Shown: piece by piece, positions 32,576-45,900 of the stretch | Layout: each line of letters opens with the position of its first letter | How positions within the stretch are numbered: the stretch's first letter is position 1 | Origin: Mycoplasmopsis gallinarum DSM 19816 | GTDB taxonomy: Bacteria; Bacillota_I; Bacilli_A; Mycoplasmatales; Metamycoplasmataceae | Length of the DNA stretch: 64,000 nucleotides | Assembly (NCBI RefSeq): GCF_000621085.1 | Contig: NZ_KK211211.1 | Coordinates: forward strand, 68,704-132,703 | Direction of reading: 5' to 3' | Notes under the pieces: generated by a model | The model's database searches: none | Seen by the model: only the letters and a program-made list of their open reading frames with translations | Told to the model about the DNA's origin: nothing | Position numbers and translations under genes: made by a program

Positions 32576-33793
32576 TTATTTTGCTACAAAGACTAAATCT
32601 AAAATTTTGTTGAAAGTATATTTAATTCTTTCATCATTACTTAGATTATTAATGTTATTGTTATCGTCACTTGGCATTGAAACGTTTTCTAAATCTAAGG
32701 CTTTAAAAATAGCGTTTTTAATTTGTGTGATTTCTTTTGTATTAAATGATGTGAATGCTAATTGAGGCATATTAGCGCTAGCAGGTGCATTTTCATATTG
32801 TAAATTAACTCTGCTTAAATCAATATTAGCTCTAATAAATAAATCATTAAATTTACTTATGTTATTTTTAATTTCTTCTTTAGCACTCTTGATGCCTATT
32901 TGTAACAATATTTTTAAAATCCTGAATGATTTGTTTGTTTCAACAAAATATTGCATTTTTTCATTTACAAATTCATAATTATGAATGTATTTTTCTTTTT
33001 GATCAGCAATTAAATAGTCTTTTCAAGGGCGATAATTAATGGTAAATTTCCCGTTTGAATTACTTGAAACTAATAATCTTAAATAATCTTCCATACTTTG
33101 AGTGCTATTTGCAGGTTGATAATTACCTTTTTTCTGTAATTCATCAAAAAAGAACATTACTTGTGAAGAATTAGAAACAAATAATTCATCAATTCCCTTA
33201 AAGGCTGGCATACTATCAGTCAATCCTGAAGTTTGTCCAAAAGAAATAGCATTTAAAACTTTAGAATTAGCTTTAATAAAAGGATTTGAATATGTTAGAG
33301 GTGAAGTACATTCAATTGACATTACCGTAATTGGAAAAATTCCTACTAAACCTACCAAACCACCGATAAAACGATTAAGTAATTTCTTTTTACTTTTCTT
33401 CAATGATTTTTTAATAAATCTTTTTATTACTACCATATATATAATTCAAAACGCAAACATCAATAGCAAATTAATACTGAAAATTACAACTCAAAGTGCA
33501 ATTGTGACTAATTCAGACATTAATGGAGCTATTTCTATATTTAGATTTGATATATTTTTATTTTCTGCAATTCCTTGTTCAAAAACTTGAATTATTTGCT
33601 TTTTAAATGCCATCGCTATTAATACACTAGCAATAAAAGAAACAATCATATAACTATTAGTAATAATTGCTCCTTTTCATCCTTTTAAAAAGCTTCATAA
33701 GAAATTTAAACCTAAACATAAAAAAAGAACAACTATTGCAATTCAAATGTATTGACTATTTTGAATTTCAAAAAACTTTGAAAATATGTCCAT
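32576..33793 (-). CDS. CvpA-like membrane protein
   Basis: This 405-residue protein starts MDIFSKFFEIQNSQYIWIAI and has four hydrophobic segments in the first 160 residues. LNRFIGGLVGLVGIFPI resembles the glycine-rich final segment of the CvpA family (colicin V production protein homologues, function unclear). The C-terminal 240 residues are soluble and mycoplasma-specific. It starts 11 bp after def, with AAAGGG overlapping the def stop region, so the two are co-transcribed. The CvpA assignment rests on topology and the Gly pattern only. Confidence 0.6.
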
Positions 33794-33804
33794 ATTTACC
33801 CTTT

Positions 33805-34356
33805 CTATCCGATATATTTTGCGTCTTTGTGTTCAGCTCAAGGATCATTTTGATTAATTCTATCTATAAATAGTTTACCTTCAAGATGATCATATTCATG
33901 TTGGAAAACAATTGCTAAATAGCCAGATAAATCATAGGTTTTTACTTTTTTATCGAAATATGAATAAGCCTCTGCTAAAACTCTATTTTGTCTATGTACA
34001 AATCCTTCTTGGTTTTTTCATGAATGAGCAACTGATAAACACCCTTCGCCATTTTCTAAGGCCACTTCAGCTGCGGAAGTTGAAATAATTTTAGGATTAA
34101 TTAATACATCTCTTAAAACTTTGCCATTTTCTTCAGCATTAATATAGAACATTCTTTTAGGAATTCCATATTGAATGGCAGCCACACCAACACCTGGTTG
34201 AAAAATGGTTTGAGGGTTAAATTGACTATCGTCAATATGTCAAATCATTTTTTCAGCTAATTCAATATTTTCTTGACTTAAAGGTAATTCTACTTCTTTA
34301 GATCTTTCTCTTAAAATCTTATTTGGTAATTTAACTAAATTAACTTTATATTTCAT
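33805..34356 (-). CDS. def: Peptide deformylase
   Basis: This 183-residue enzyme has all three deformylase motifs: GVGVAAIQ (motif 1), EGCLSV (motif 2, Cys metal ligand) and QHEYDHLEG (motif 3, HExxH). It removes the formyl group from nascent N-terminal Met. The length fits type II enzymes of Gram-positive relatives. The ATG lies shortly after a TATAAT box and diverges from rsmD. It heads a minus-strand run with the CvpA-like gene. Confidence 0.95.
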
Positions 34357-34367
34357 AATATAGTAAT

Positions 34368-34373
34368 ATTATA
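34368..34373 (-). promoter_or_regulatory. -10 box of def
   Basis: TATAAT on the minus strand, 12 bp before the def start codon, implying a very short leader. Confidence 0.45.
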
Positions 34374-34418
34374 TGAAAATTAATTATATGTAAATAACTT
34401 ATTATAAAAGGACTATTT

Positions 34419-34967
34419 ATGCTAAGAATTATTTCCGGAACTCATCGTCGTTTAACTATTGAGCAACCTTCATCTAATAAAACTAGACCCACAATGGATA
34501 GGGTTAGAGAAGCAATTTTTAATACATTGCGTTTTGATTTAGAAAATAAAATTGTTTTGGATTTATTTGCAGGATCTGGAGCATTTGGTTTTGAAGCTAT
34601 TAGTAATGGAGCAATGAAAGCTGTTTTAGTTGATAATGATTATGAAGCAGTTAATGTAATTAAAAAAAATCAAGAAAAGTTAAAAATTAATAACTTAGAT
34701 ATCTATAAAACAGATGCTTTAACATTTTTAAAAAATCGTGAAGGAACTGTTTATGACTATATTTTTTTAGATCCTCCATACAATGAATATGAATTATTAA
34801 ATAGTGTTTTAAACATTTTAAAAACTAAAAAATTTTTATCAAGAAATGGTTTAATAATTTTAGAAACTAACAATCCTTCTAAAATTATTATTCCGGATGG
34901 ATTAACTATTCAAAATCAAAAACAGTATGGCAAAGTCACTATTCTCTATTTAACTTTAAATAATTAA
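34419..34967 (+). CDS. rsmD: 16S rRNA (guanine(966)-N(2))-methyltransferase RsmD
   Basis: This 182-residue SAM-dependent methyltransferase shows RIISGTHRRL and RPTMDRVREAIFN at the N-terminus. SAM binding is at VLDLFAGSGAFGFEAIS, and the N-methyltransferase catalytic motif is DYIFLDPPYNEYE. It modifies G966 of 16S rRNA (E. coli numbering). Length and motifs are standard. AAAAGG precedes the ATG. It diverges from def and ends at a terminator shared with the convergent opp locus 2. Confidence 0.94.
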   Translation: MLRIISGTHRRLTIEQPSSNKTRPTMDRVREAIFNTLRFDLENKIVLDLFAGSGAFGFEAISNGAMKAVLVDNDYEAVNVIKKNQEKLKINNLDIYKTDALTFLKNREGTVYDYIFLDPPYNEYELLNSVLNILKTKKFLSRNGLIILETNNPSKIIIPDGLTIQNQKQYGKVTILYLTLNN

Positions 34968-34998
34968 AAAAGAATATCCTAATGGATATTCATTTTTA
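34966..34998. terminator. Bidirectional terminator between rsmD and opp locus 2
   Basis: Stem GAATATCC/GGATATTC with loop TAAT. T runs lie outside on both strands (ATTTTTA on plus, TTTTTT on minus). Confidence 0.75.
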
Positions 34999-36312
34999 AT
35001 ATTGTTTTTCCTTTTTAATCTCTTTAAAGGTTTCTAGTTCTTTATCAGTAGCTAAAACAAAGTGATTATTGCCTAAATTTTGTCATTTAGGTTGATTTTC
35101 TTCGTCATAATTATGAATATTTGGATCATAAACATAGCCTAACAATGAACCTTTTTTACTTTCAATTGAAGGAACTGCATCAAGTAAACTTTTAGTATAT
35201 GGATGATAAGGATTATAAATAATTTCCTCAGTTGGTCCGATTTCTAATAAAACTCCTTTGTTAATTACTGCAATTCTATCTGAAATATATTCAACCATTC
35301 TTAAGTCATGGGCAATAAATAAAATTGTTAAGTGATATTTATCTTTTAAATCATTAAAAATATTAATAACTTGAGCTTGAATAGAAACGTCTAAAGCAGA
35401 AATAGGTTCATCGGCAATTAATAATTTAGGTTGCAATACTACTGCTCTACAAATACCTAAACGTTGTTGTTGTCCACCTGAAAACTCTAATGGATATCTA
35501 TCAAGTACAGACTCATCAAGTCCCACTTGTTTTAAAATATCTATAATTAAACGCTTTTTGCACTCTTTTTCAGTTAAATTACTTTCAGTAATTCTTAATT
35601 CTTTAGCTTTATTATAGAAATCTAATAATTCATCAAAATTTTTCAAATGTTTATATTTAGTTTGAAACTCACTGAATAATTTTTCATAAACATAATCAAA
35701 TGACTCTTCTAATGTGAAATTTCAATCCAATTGATTTTGATAGTTTTCAACTAAAGGTTCAGCATTAGATGCTTCGAGTCTTTTATTTAATTCAATAAAA
35801 AAGTTTTGATCTTCAGTAATTAAATAAATATATTTAGAATTTTTTAAATTAGTTAATCCTTCACCTACAACTTTTTCCACATTTTTATAAGGGTTTAATG
35901 AGTTTGTAGGATCTTGGAAAATCATTTGCACTTTATTTACCATAAAGTCTAAAATTTTCTTATGTTTGTTGCCTCATCTGGACACTTTATCAATATTTTT
36001 AGGTACAAAAGTATCTAAAATCTTAATATAACCAAATGAGTGTGGAGTTAAACCTATAATTGCTCTTCCGGTAGTAGACTTACCAGAACCTGATTCTCCA
36101 ACTAAACCTAAAACTTCGCCATCATAAATATTTAAATTCATATCTTTAATAGCGGTGAACTTTTTAGTTCCTTGTCCGTATTCTATATCTAAATTTCTGA
36201 TTTCAACTAAAACTTTTTTATCTTCAGCTGCTAACATTTCTTCGGTACCTGGTAAAATTGGACGACAATATTTTTTACCGAATTTACCTTTTTCACAATA
36301 GTAATTAGGCAT
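34996..36312 (-). CDS. oppF: Oligopeptide ABC transporter ATP-binding protein OppF (locus 2)
   Basis: This 438-residue ATPase has Walker A GESGSGKSTTGRA near residue 75, the Q-loop MIFQDPTNSLNPY, the signature FSGGQQQRLGICRA and Walker B LLIADEPISALD. The C-terminal HPYTKSLLDAVP is typical of Opp ATPases. About 90 residues are inserted between Q-loop and signature, much fewer than in the locus-1 protein. The ATG at 36312 is chosen over an upstream TTG frame because AAGGAGG lies directly before it. It overlaps the end of oppD by 8 bp. Last gene of the locus-2 operon. Confidence 0.92.
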
Positions 36313-38053
36313 TTGTCTCCTCCTTATTTTGGGTACTTTCAATTTCTAAATTATGTTGATTAGCTTCTTTTAAATATTTTTGATAAATTTCTTCAGAAAC
36401 ATATTCATTATTTTTTGAACCATAAATTTTTGATAATGAATTTTCATATTTGGCTCAAAGTCTTTGAATAATTTTTGGTGGTTTGTAAGCCGGTGCATTT
36501 TCATTCAATAGGTTAGATTTAACAAAATGCGTTGGTGAAATTTGATAGAAACTTGGTTCTTCTTCAAAATCGATACCAAGTGCATAATCATTCCGCACCG
36601 CAAAAGCATCTCCTTCAATCTTATTAAGATTTGATGGCACTGCTCCTTTAATTGTTTGTAATCTTGTATCTTTATTAAAATCAGGCATTGAAACAATTAA
36701 ACCTCAAGTATATGGATGTTGTGGATTAATCAAAATTTCTTCTTTAGTTCCACTTTCAATGATTTGACCAGCATACATAATGTTAATAAAATCAGAAATT
36801 GATGACACTACGGCCAAATCATGAGTAATAAAGACAATCGCGATTTTGAAAGTTTCTTGTAATTCGCGAATAATATCTAACACTAATGCTTGAACAGTTG
36901 GATCTAATGCAGTAGTAGGCTCGTCCATTACTAAAATTTTTGGCTTAAGCGAAATAATTGAGGCAATGGCAATCCGTTGAATCATTCCACCAGAAAGTTC
37001 ATGTGGATAAAGTTTCATAACTTTTTCAGGATTGTTAATTTTAGTTAATTTTAAGTATTTTAAAGCTTCTTCGTAAGCTTCTTTTTTATTTTTTACTAAT
37101 TTATTAACTAACATTCCTTCCATAATTTGTTTTCCAACTTTCATAGTTGGGTCCAAAATTGACATTGGATTTTGGAAAACAGCAGAAACAATATTACCTC
37201 TTAATTTAGATTTTTCTCAATTGTAGGCATTGAAATTTTGTACTTCTAATCCGTAAAGTTTTATTTTTCCAGATTCAATAATTGCATTTGAACCTGTTAA
37301 TCCATAAAGTAAAGAAGTAATAACTGATTTTCCTGAACCTGATTCACCTATAATGGCATGAACTTTACCTTCGTAAATTTTTAAAGATGAGCCCCGCAAT
37401 ACTAAGTTTTTTTCTTTAGGGTTAGCTGGATTTTTAAAAGTTAAATAAATATCTTCAATTTCAGCAGCTACTTTGGTTGGTTTTCCAAAAACTGTTTCAA
37501 CTTTAGCATTATCAATATATTTTTGAAATTCCTCTAAAACTTCATTTTTTTCTTTAGGTAGTATTCTTACTAATTGCAAGATTTTTTTGCCTAAAGACAC
37601 AAAATTTTTAAATAAAGTTTTTCAAAAGTCAATAAATTTTCTGACTAAAGTATTATTTACATCTTTTCTAACTACTAATAAATCTTCAGGTTTAGGTTTT
37701 AAGTTTCAAATAATTGGTTTTTTAAATTTTTGTGAATAACCTTCAGCATTAATAATTTCATTATCATTTAGATTTTCATCTAAATGAAATTTTTCATTTT
37801 CAACAATAAAATCATTTATTTCATTATTTAATAATTCGTCGCTAGATAAAGCTTCTTTTTGAATTGGTTTAATTTCTTCTGCAACTTTTTTATTCGCTTG
37901 TCTTAGAATAGCTTGTTCATTGATTGCTGCTAAATTTTCATTAAAACTATTTGCACTATTGTTTGTTTCTTCATTCAAATTACGCTTGCTTTTATTTTTA
38001 GCTTCCATTGCTAATTTTTCGTCTAAAGTCATTTTATTTCTTGAATTAGCCAT
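36305..38053 (-). CDS. oppD: Oligopeptide ABC transporter ATP-binding protein OppD with N-terminal extension (locus 2)
   Basis: This 582-residue ATPase has Walker A GESGSGKSVITSLLYG near residue 265, the signature LSGGMIQRIAIA, Walker B ILVMDEPTTALD and HPYTWGLIVSMP. Ahead of the ATPase core lie about 190 extra residues: a polar, Asn/Glu-rich stretch (MANSRNKMTLDEKLAME...) followed by a Lys/Phe-rich stretch. No domain was recognised in it. The start is 9 bp after oppC behind a GGAG box, and the frame is continuous, so the extension is real. The locus-1 OppD (362 residues) lacks it. Confidence 0.9.
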
Positions 38054-38062
38054 ATAAAGCTC

Positions 38063-39040
38063 CTATCTTTGTCTTAATAAACTATCTTGCACTGAGGCAG
38101 ACATTAATTGAATTGAAGTAGTAACAAGCACAAGCATAAATGAAGGAATTAAAACATATCTTGGATATGAAACAAATAAGTTTGAACCGTCTGTAATTAA
38201 GTTTCCTAAGGTAGGGATTGATGGGATTGATAAACCAATGAAAGCCAATGAAGTTTCAGATAAGATAACCCCTGGAATTGAGAAAACAATTTGGGTTACC
38301 AAAATTGGTACTACCACTGGTAAATAATTAAATAGAACTTTAATTGTTGGAGTTCCTAAGATTTTTGAAGCATTAATTCATTCAAAGTTTTTTGCCCGCA
38401 TAACTTGGGATCTCATTTGATTTGCCATTCCTGTTCATGAAGTAAATGAAAGGGCAAAAACAATAACTCCGAAAGTTGGTTTAAGCACAATTGTAATTAC
38501 GATTAAAATAATAATTGAAGGTACATTTGAAATTACTTTGATAACAAAAGTCATAATTTTGTCAAATAATCTAAAGTGCCCCATAGCAATTCCGATTGAA
38601 AGTCCTACGATAACTTCAATCATTGTAACAGCAACTGATAAACCTAATGAATATCTAAGTCCTCATCATAAACGAGCTCATAAATCTCTTCCTAAGTCAT
38701 CTGTTCCAAAAATATAACCATTTGTAAAGAAGGTTCAAAACTTATTTTCTTCAGTAATTACATTTGGATCTCTTGTAAAGAACGGAATAATAATTGCTAA
38801 AAGTACAATTATTAATAAAGTAACTAAACCAAAAACTCCAGCAAATGAACGACTAAAACGATAAAAGAATTCTTTCATTGAACTCTGTTTTTTATGTAAA
38901 GTTGATGATTCATAATAATCAAGTACATCACCAATAATTTTTCATTTTTGATAGTTAAAAGGTTGGATTATTCTATTTGGTGCCAATTCTTGTGAAGCAA
39001 CATTATTAGTAGCTTCTTTTCTTTTATTTCAAAATGCCAT
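38063..39040 (-). CDS. oppC: Oligopeptide ABC transporter permease OppC (locus 2)
   Basis: This 325-residue permease has a 70-residue cytoplasmic N-terminus, then six membrane segments (first FAGVFGLVTLLIIVLLAIII). YIFGTDDLGRDLWARLWWG is the OppC hallmark (FGTDxxGRD). The EAA loop reads INASKILGTPTIKVLFNYLP. It is 9 bp from both neighbours' coding regions and clearly part of the operon. Partner of OppB in the membrane channel. Confidence 0.93.
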
Positions 39041-39049
39041 TTGTTGCTC

Positions 39050-40138
39050 CTATCCTCTTCTTCTCACACGTGGATCAATAATTTTATAAAGTGCATCACG
39101 CAAGGTATATGAAAGAATTGTCATCAATGAGAATATAGTAATCATAAATAAAATAATTGAATAATCTTTTGAAGTAATTGCTTGTAAGAATAAACCACCT
39201 GAACCAGTGATAAAGAAGATTCTTTCTACAAACAATGAACCAATAAATGAACCAAAAATTACAACAGGGAAGAAAGTGGCAATTGGGAATAATGATGGTT
39301 TAAGCGCATGCACTCAAACAAATCTTCTTCTACTTACACCTTTTAAATAGCAGAATTTAGCATGTTGTGAATTTAATTCACGATTTAATTCCACTCTAAT
39401 ATATTTAATATAAACAATTGTTGAACCAAGAGAAAGAGCTAAACCAGGTAAGATATAGGTTGCAATATCTTTTTCATTGAAAAGATATGGCATATTTAAT
39501 GAACGACCAATTAATAATAATCAAAGCGCAAAGATAAGAGACGGGATAGATGAGAAAATCGATACTACTAAAGTGGCAATATGATCAGGTAATTTATCTG
39601 GATTCATTCCAACATATACACCAATTGGAATTCCAATAACTAAAGTTAAACCGACTGAAAAAATTCCGATGTAAAAACTTTTTAAGAATCTAACTCAAAT
39701 AAAATCGTTAATTGGAGTACCTGGAAATACTGAATAAGAAATTCCAAAATCTCCATGCAATAGGTTTTTTAAGTATAATCCATACCTTTGAATTAAAGGT
39801 AAATCTAAACCTAATTCTGCCTCTTTAGCTCTTTTAGTTGCATCATCTAAGTTTGATAAAAATGCATTTGAACCAGGAATTGAATGTACTAAAAAGAAAG
39901 TAATACTTATAACAATTCAGGCAATTACAATAAATTCTAAAAACATTTTTGTAATTGTAAATGCAGTTTTAAATCCCGGTGATTGAGGGCTCAATAGTCT
40001 TCAATATCAAGCCACTTTGCGTTTAATTTTTCCTGAAAAATCTACTGGTTGATTATGAATTTGATATTTTTTTCTTTTATTAATTGGAAGCGATTCCAGG
40101 GAATCTAAATATTCAAAATTTTGTTTCTCTTTTATCAT
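39050..40138 (-). CDS. oppB: Oligopeptide ABC transporter permease OppB (locus 2)
   Basis: This 362-residue permease starts MIKEKQNFEYLDSLESLPIN, with a 65-residue cytoplasmic N-terminus before the first membrane segment. GLYLKNLLHGDFGISYS is the typical OppB periplasm-side motif, and CYLKGVSRRRFVWVHALKPS is the EAA loop. The protein ends DPRVRRRG, like most OppB. It starts 2 bp after the oppA stop codon. All features are intact. Confidence 0.93.
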
Positions 40139-40140
40139 AA

Positions 40141-42960
40141 TTAATTAGCATCCTTTATTGTTAATGGTAAATTATCTCTTGGTGGTTTAGCAATATCATA
40201 AGCAAATTGAAGTGAATAACGGAATAAGCTATCTACTCCATTTACTCTTGAAATATCTCAATAAGTATCAACTTCCATTAATGGAACTACTGGAGCACCA
40301 TCTCTAACTACTTTTTCAAAAGCAGCAATGATTGCAAATACTTTTCTTTCAGTTCAATGTTGAGCAATTTCTTCTTCAGTAAATTGATTTGAGAAGAATG
40401 CTGAATATCTTTTGGTGTAATCACTAACATTTTCATTTGGTTTGATAAATGAAAGTTCAATCATTTTATTTCACACATCTGGTTCAATTCTTAATCTTAA
40501 TCTTAATTCTTCTGCTTTTTCTGCTTGATCTGTTACAACTTGATTACTTGTTTCATCATATCTATAACCAAATTCTGCAAAATAATCTTTATAAGTTCAA
40601 GAACCGGCTGGATTATTTCTAAATCCAGTACTTTTATTATTGGCTGTATCAATTTCATCTGGTTTTAAAAAGACATTAATATAACTGTAAACATCTGTTC
40701 CAAATGAATCAAAGTTTTTATAAATTAAATCGTAGTCCCCTGTTGTTCTTGCATCTTCATAAACATTTTCAGGTAAACCTTTAATTTCGATTTGGACAAA
40801 ATCTCCAAAAGCTTTTTTCATTAAATCTTGTAACGCAAGCCCAGCTTTTTGTTGTTCATCTGTTGAATTTGAAATATATTTAAGTTCCACTTTATCTAAA
40901 ACTTTACCATTTTTGGCCTGATAATTTGCTTTAAAAGCTTCTAAATAAGCACGTGCTATTTCAACTCTGTGAGCTTTATCGGTTCTGTCAACATTTTCAA
41001 AATTATAACTTTTAGCTAAATGATCAACATAAGTGTAATTTTGGACTGGGATTGCTTTTTGTTCATCGGTGTAATTTTCTGGTGCTTTTTCTACATACAT
41101 GTAATTATGATCAAAAGCTACCTCTACTGGATCTCCAAAACTTGAAGCGGCATTACCAAAAGCTGTTCAAGTAATAACTGGATATGATGAACTTCAGCCA
41201 ACAATATTTAACATTGCATTTCTATCTATAGCATAATAAATTGCATTTCTTAAATATCTATCTCTTAATAAACTATTTGGTCTAGTTTCATTATCTAAAT
41301 TAAAAGCTAAAGCAATTGTTCCAAATCCAGTCGATTTATTCATAAAAGGTCTATATTTAGCCTGAGTTCAATAATTTAATTGTTGAATGGCTGGAATTTT
41401 TGTTGCTGCAATATAACCATCATCATACATAGCTGAATTAATATTTGGATCTGAACTAAAATAAATTTTGATTTTATTTGAAATAGTTTTATCGGCTGAA
41501 TAATATTGATTATTTTTAGTTAAAATCATGTGTCCTTGTGGACCTAAAACTAATTCACTTAAATTGAAAGCACCATTAGTTAAAAATTTCTCTTTATTTA
41601 AGCCAAATTGAGAAATTCCGCCAATTGATTCAACAAATTTCCGATTAATTGGTACTAATGTGCTAGTCAAGTCACGATAAGCATTACTTAATGAAGCTGG
41701 TTGATATTTATCATACTCAATTCTTAGTGAATATTCATCTAAAGCTAAAGTTCTATTTTTCATATATGATTTAGCTTTAAAATTCAAAATTTCTTGATTA
41801 TTTAAAACATCTTGACCTTTATAAAGTTTATTAACTGCTTCATTATAGGCATTTTCATTATCTAAAGAATATTGAATACTTGCATCTAATGATTCTCTTA
41901 ATCTTCTACTTTGATTTAATAAATCAGTAAATGTTGCTCCATATTCTTGTCTTGGATCATGATAAAGATATTTTCTAATTCTTGTTGCTATTCTTTGTGG
42001 AATATTTTTTAATTCTTCTTCTGTATGTTTAGATAATGAATATTCGGGATTAGGTAACATAACCACAGTAATTTCACTATTTGGATTATAGTCTGGTGAA
42101 TAAGGAATTGCACTTAAAATTTCTTCATTTGAATAGTTTCAGTATAAACGACCTGAATATAAACCTAAATCTAATGCGGTTTCTTTAATTAAGGCTACAT
42201 CAGCTTCATCATTAGGATTTTGTGATGCTCAAGGTTGATAATCATCACTTAAAACATCATAAATTCATTCACCTTTATCATTTTTGATTAATTTTGGATA
42301 AGCAAATGGATTTTTATAAGCTTTGTTATATTTTTTTGCATAAATTTGTTGTGCATCAACAAATTCCACACTTGATCTAATTTTAGATTTTAATAATTGA
42401 GTCTGATTTTGAGATCCAGTGCTTAAGTCCAAAATATAATGGACTGCATCAATATAATCTTCTGCATAAACATTATCATTGTTGCTTCATTTGCTATTTC
42501 CCTCATTCAAAAGAACATTTAATGAAATAATGTTATTATTGGCGGTAAAAATACCTGAAACTGATTGGTATTCACTATTTTTTGCCAAAATATTTCCAGT
42601 GGTTGAACCAAATTGATCTAATGAATAATATCTATCAGCCGGCGCTGATGGAGCATCATGATTTGTAAGATAGTCATCCATATTATTGCTTTGTGCATCT
42701 AAACCATAAATTCCAAAAAGAATTTCTGGTAAATTCAACTCTTTTTTCAATTTTTCATTTGGTCCACCTTTTAAGGGACTTTCTACCAATGAGGGTAACA
42801 CTTTACTTAATGAAGCAAACTGAATATAGTTTAATGAGTTTAATGGTTCAGTTGCCAAACCTAAGTCATAGTCAAAATTAATTTTGCCACAAGCAGCTGA
42901 AATTAAAGTTGATGCCGAGACCATTGGCAAGGCTAAAGTTAATAATCATTTTCTTTTCAT
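40141..42960 (-). CDS. oppA: Oligopeptide ABC transporter substrate-binding lipoprotein OppA (locus 2)
   Basis: This 939-residue lipoprotein has the signal MKRKWLLTLALPMVSAS and the lipobox LISAAC with Cys24. Length and lipoprotein architecture parallel the locus-1 OppA, though the mature sequences differ considerably, suggesting different peptide preference. Motifs such as NNDNVYAEDYIDAVHYIL and the C-terminal WKMIELSF resemble SBP_bac_5 proteins. AAAGGAG lies 6 bp before the ATG. The gene begins 11 bp after the stop codon of the PDxFFG protein gene. Confidence 0.85.
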
Positions 42961-42971
42961 CTTGCTCCTTT

Positions 42972-45900
42972 CTATGAATTAAATTGGTTTTTAACAATTA
43001 GAATTGGTTTGTTGTTATATTTACCACCAAATTCAGTATTATCTGCTTTATAAATTTTGGTTGGTGCTTGGCTAAAGGTTTTACCATTTTCAGAAACAGA
43101 TTCAACATCACCTAAATCAATATCTTTGGCAAAATTACCTTGTTCATTGGTTGCAAAATAAACATAGTATTTATTATTTGGGCTTAATAATTTATTTCTA
43201 TATTTATTCATAACTGCATAATCAGTTACTCATGCAACAAATCCTTTACCTTCATGATGTTGACCTAAACCATCTGTATAGTTGTATTCTTCATCATCCA
43301 AAGTATGTCTTGGATTTTCCCCTTCTTTAGTTCTTAAATACTCTTCTGATTTAGCTTCATTATCCAATCTTTGTTCTTTGTAATAGAACATGTTATTGGT
43401 AAAGTCTTTGTTGATTTTAACTGTTTTAATTTCACCAGTTTCTAAATCTTTAAAGGCTAAATAATTAATGTTTTCTGCCACATCTGAAGGTACATAACCA
43501 AATAATGCAACTGCATCTTTATGTACATCTCTTCAAATGGTTGACAATTCTCTTTTCCCAACTCCTTGGCTTTGAATATAGAATTGTCAAAAGGCTTCTG
43601 GTCTATTAGTTACTCTTTCACCTTTTAAGTTTGTAATTCTAATAGTTTCATCTTCAATTGCTTTTCCTTTATTGTCATAAAGTTCAAAGTCTAAAATTTC
43701 ACGGTATCATCTATCTTTTAATCAACCATTATTAATTGATCTAAATTCTCCAAAATAATTATTGTTATAGTTGTAAGCATCATTAAAATCGTTTGTATTA
43801 GCAAAAATTACATCTTGGTATTTAATGCCTAAGTTTCTTGCTTTTTCTTTTGCTTCTTGGTTGTAATTTAGTTCATAATCATTAATTGTTTTCTTAATGC
43901 TGCCTCTTGAATCTCCATCATCATAATGAATAGCATTATCTTTTCATTTTTGTGTTGAAGTTCCATCAACTACATATTCAAGTCCTGTATTAGCTTCAGA
44001 AAGATTACTTAAATATGTTGGTAAATTACCGAATTGAGTTAATGAAGGTGAATAAGTAATTTGTAAGTTATCACGGTTAATAATTTCAGCTCAGTTGAAA
44101 GTATAGTCACTGAATTTTTCGTTAAATCTTCTATCATTTTTTGAACCATAGTAAGAAATAACATCTTCTGATGGTTTTCCAGCTTTAAATTTAGCACTTA
44201 CTATAAATGAATAGATTGAGCCAAAACTATATTCTTGATCTACTAATAGAGCAAATTGATTATAAGTTGTATAACTTTGATATTTACCTGTTGAAAGCAG
44301 TGCATCATACATTGAAAAATGTTGCATTGTTGGACTGTAAGTTTGTTCACCAATTGTGGTAGTGAATTCTTTTGCCATTGCTTTGAATCCTTCAAGATAA
44401 GTTTCTAAATCAAATTCTCATTTATCTTTATTAGGTTTAATTAAATTTAACCCATCAATTTTGTAATCACCATATCCATAATTAGTGTCAAAAATTCATG
44501 CATAATCAGGATTATCAATTACATCTTGAATTGTGATGTGACTTGTAAACATTGCTAATTTACTTTGTGTAAATCTTGTCATAATTTCATTTGCCACAAT
44601 TTGCTCATCATCGGTTGTTGCAATTGTTAAGTATTTAGTTCTTTCCTCATCACTTAAACTTTGGCTTTTTTCAACTGCTGATTTTAAAGCGTTTTGGAAA
44701 GCTGCAAAATCTTGAACTTTAGTTTTTACATATTCCACATTTCAATTAACTTGTTGGTTAACTTTATCTAAAGCAGCTTTTTTCAAGTCTACAGACACAA
44801 ATTCTGCAAATTCTGCAAAATTACTAAAACTTAATTGACCACCAATACCATTAGTTTCATTACCAAATAAATTGTATAAATCATTATTAAAGTTAGAATT
44901 CAATGCTCTTAAATTAATTTTTAATTTTGCTGTTTGATCTCAAACTGGATATTGTCCAGCTACATTATCATCTTTAGCTAATAAATTATCATCTTCGTCA
45001 TAAGTTTTTCAAAGTGCATTATCTCCTAAGCCCATTAATAATCTTTGAATTTCATCAAGAGATTTAAGATATTGCTTAATACCTAATGCATCTAAAGTAT
45101 CTTTTGATCAACTGTCTGCTTTGATAATTGAACTTGTAGCACCTTCTAATTTAATATTTGGAATATATTGATGTTCTTTATCAAGGAATAAAACATAACC
45201 ATTTCCACTATTTAATGGAGCACCAAAATTTGAACCACCCCTTGAAAGTGCATACATTCCTCTTTGGAATTCACTTTCTTGAGTATAAATTGTTGGATTA
45301 ATATATAAGTTAGAAGTTCTAATATTAATATTTCTAAATCTTAAAGTTTTTGAAACGTTTAATGTACCATCATCATTATAAACTCTAATTGCATTAAATG
45401 GATTATTAGCATCTGTTGGTAATCCTGTTTCTGGATTTCTTGCCAAAATCATGTCACGATAGTAAGCATTTGCTTTAGCATTGTAGTTTTCTACACTAGA
45501 CATGAAGTAAAGGCCTTTTTCTGGTCAATCTAAAACAATTTTTGAATCTATACTTAAATCTGTAGAAGTATCATTCCAACCATTTAAATGGAATTTTTCA
45601 ACAATTAAGCCACTAATTGTATCAACTACTTTTTGAATTTCATTATTTACATAAGTTTTTGCATTTACATCATAAAGAGGTGAGTTTGGATCACCAAATT
45701 CAACATTTAAAGGCAAATTAATTACTCCAGTTCCATCACTGTTTTTAATTAAAACTTTTGAAATTGAAATATATCTACCATTAGCATCTTTTTTACCTTC
45801 AACAACTTTTGGTACAACTTTGCCGTTTGCATTAGTTTCAAATTCAATTAAATTGCCTTGTCCGTCTTTTATTTGCCCTTTAAGAATTTCTAAAGAACCT

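Noticed and set aside
36312-36342. Upstream TTG start for the locus-2 OppF.
   Set aside because: AAGGAGG sits directly before the ATG at 36312, and the extra residues would be encoded by the ribosome-binding site itself.
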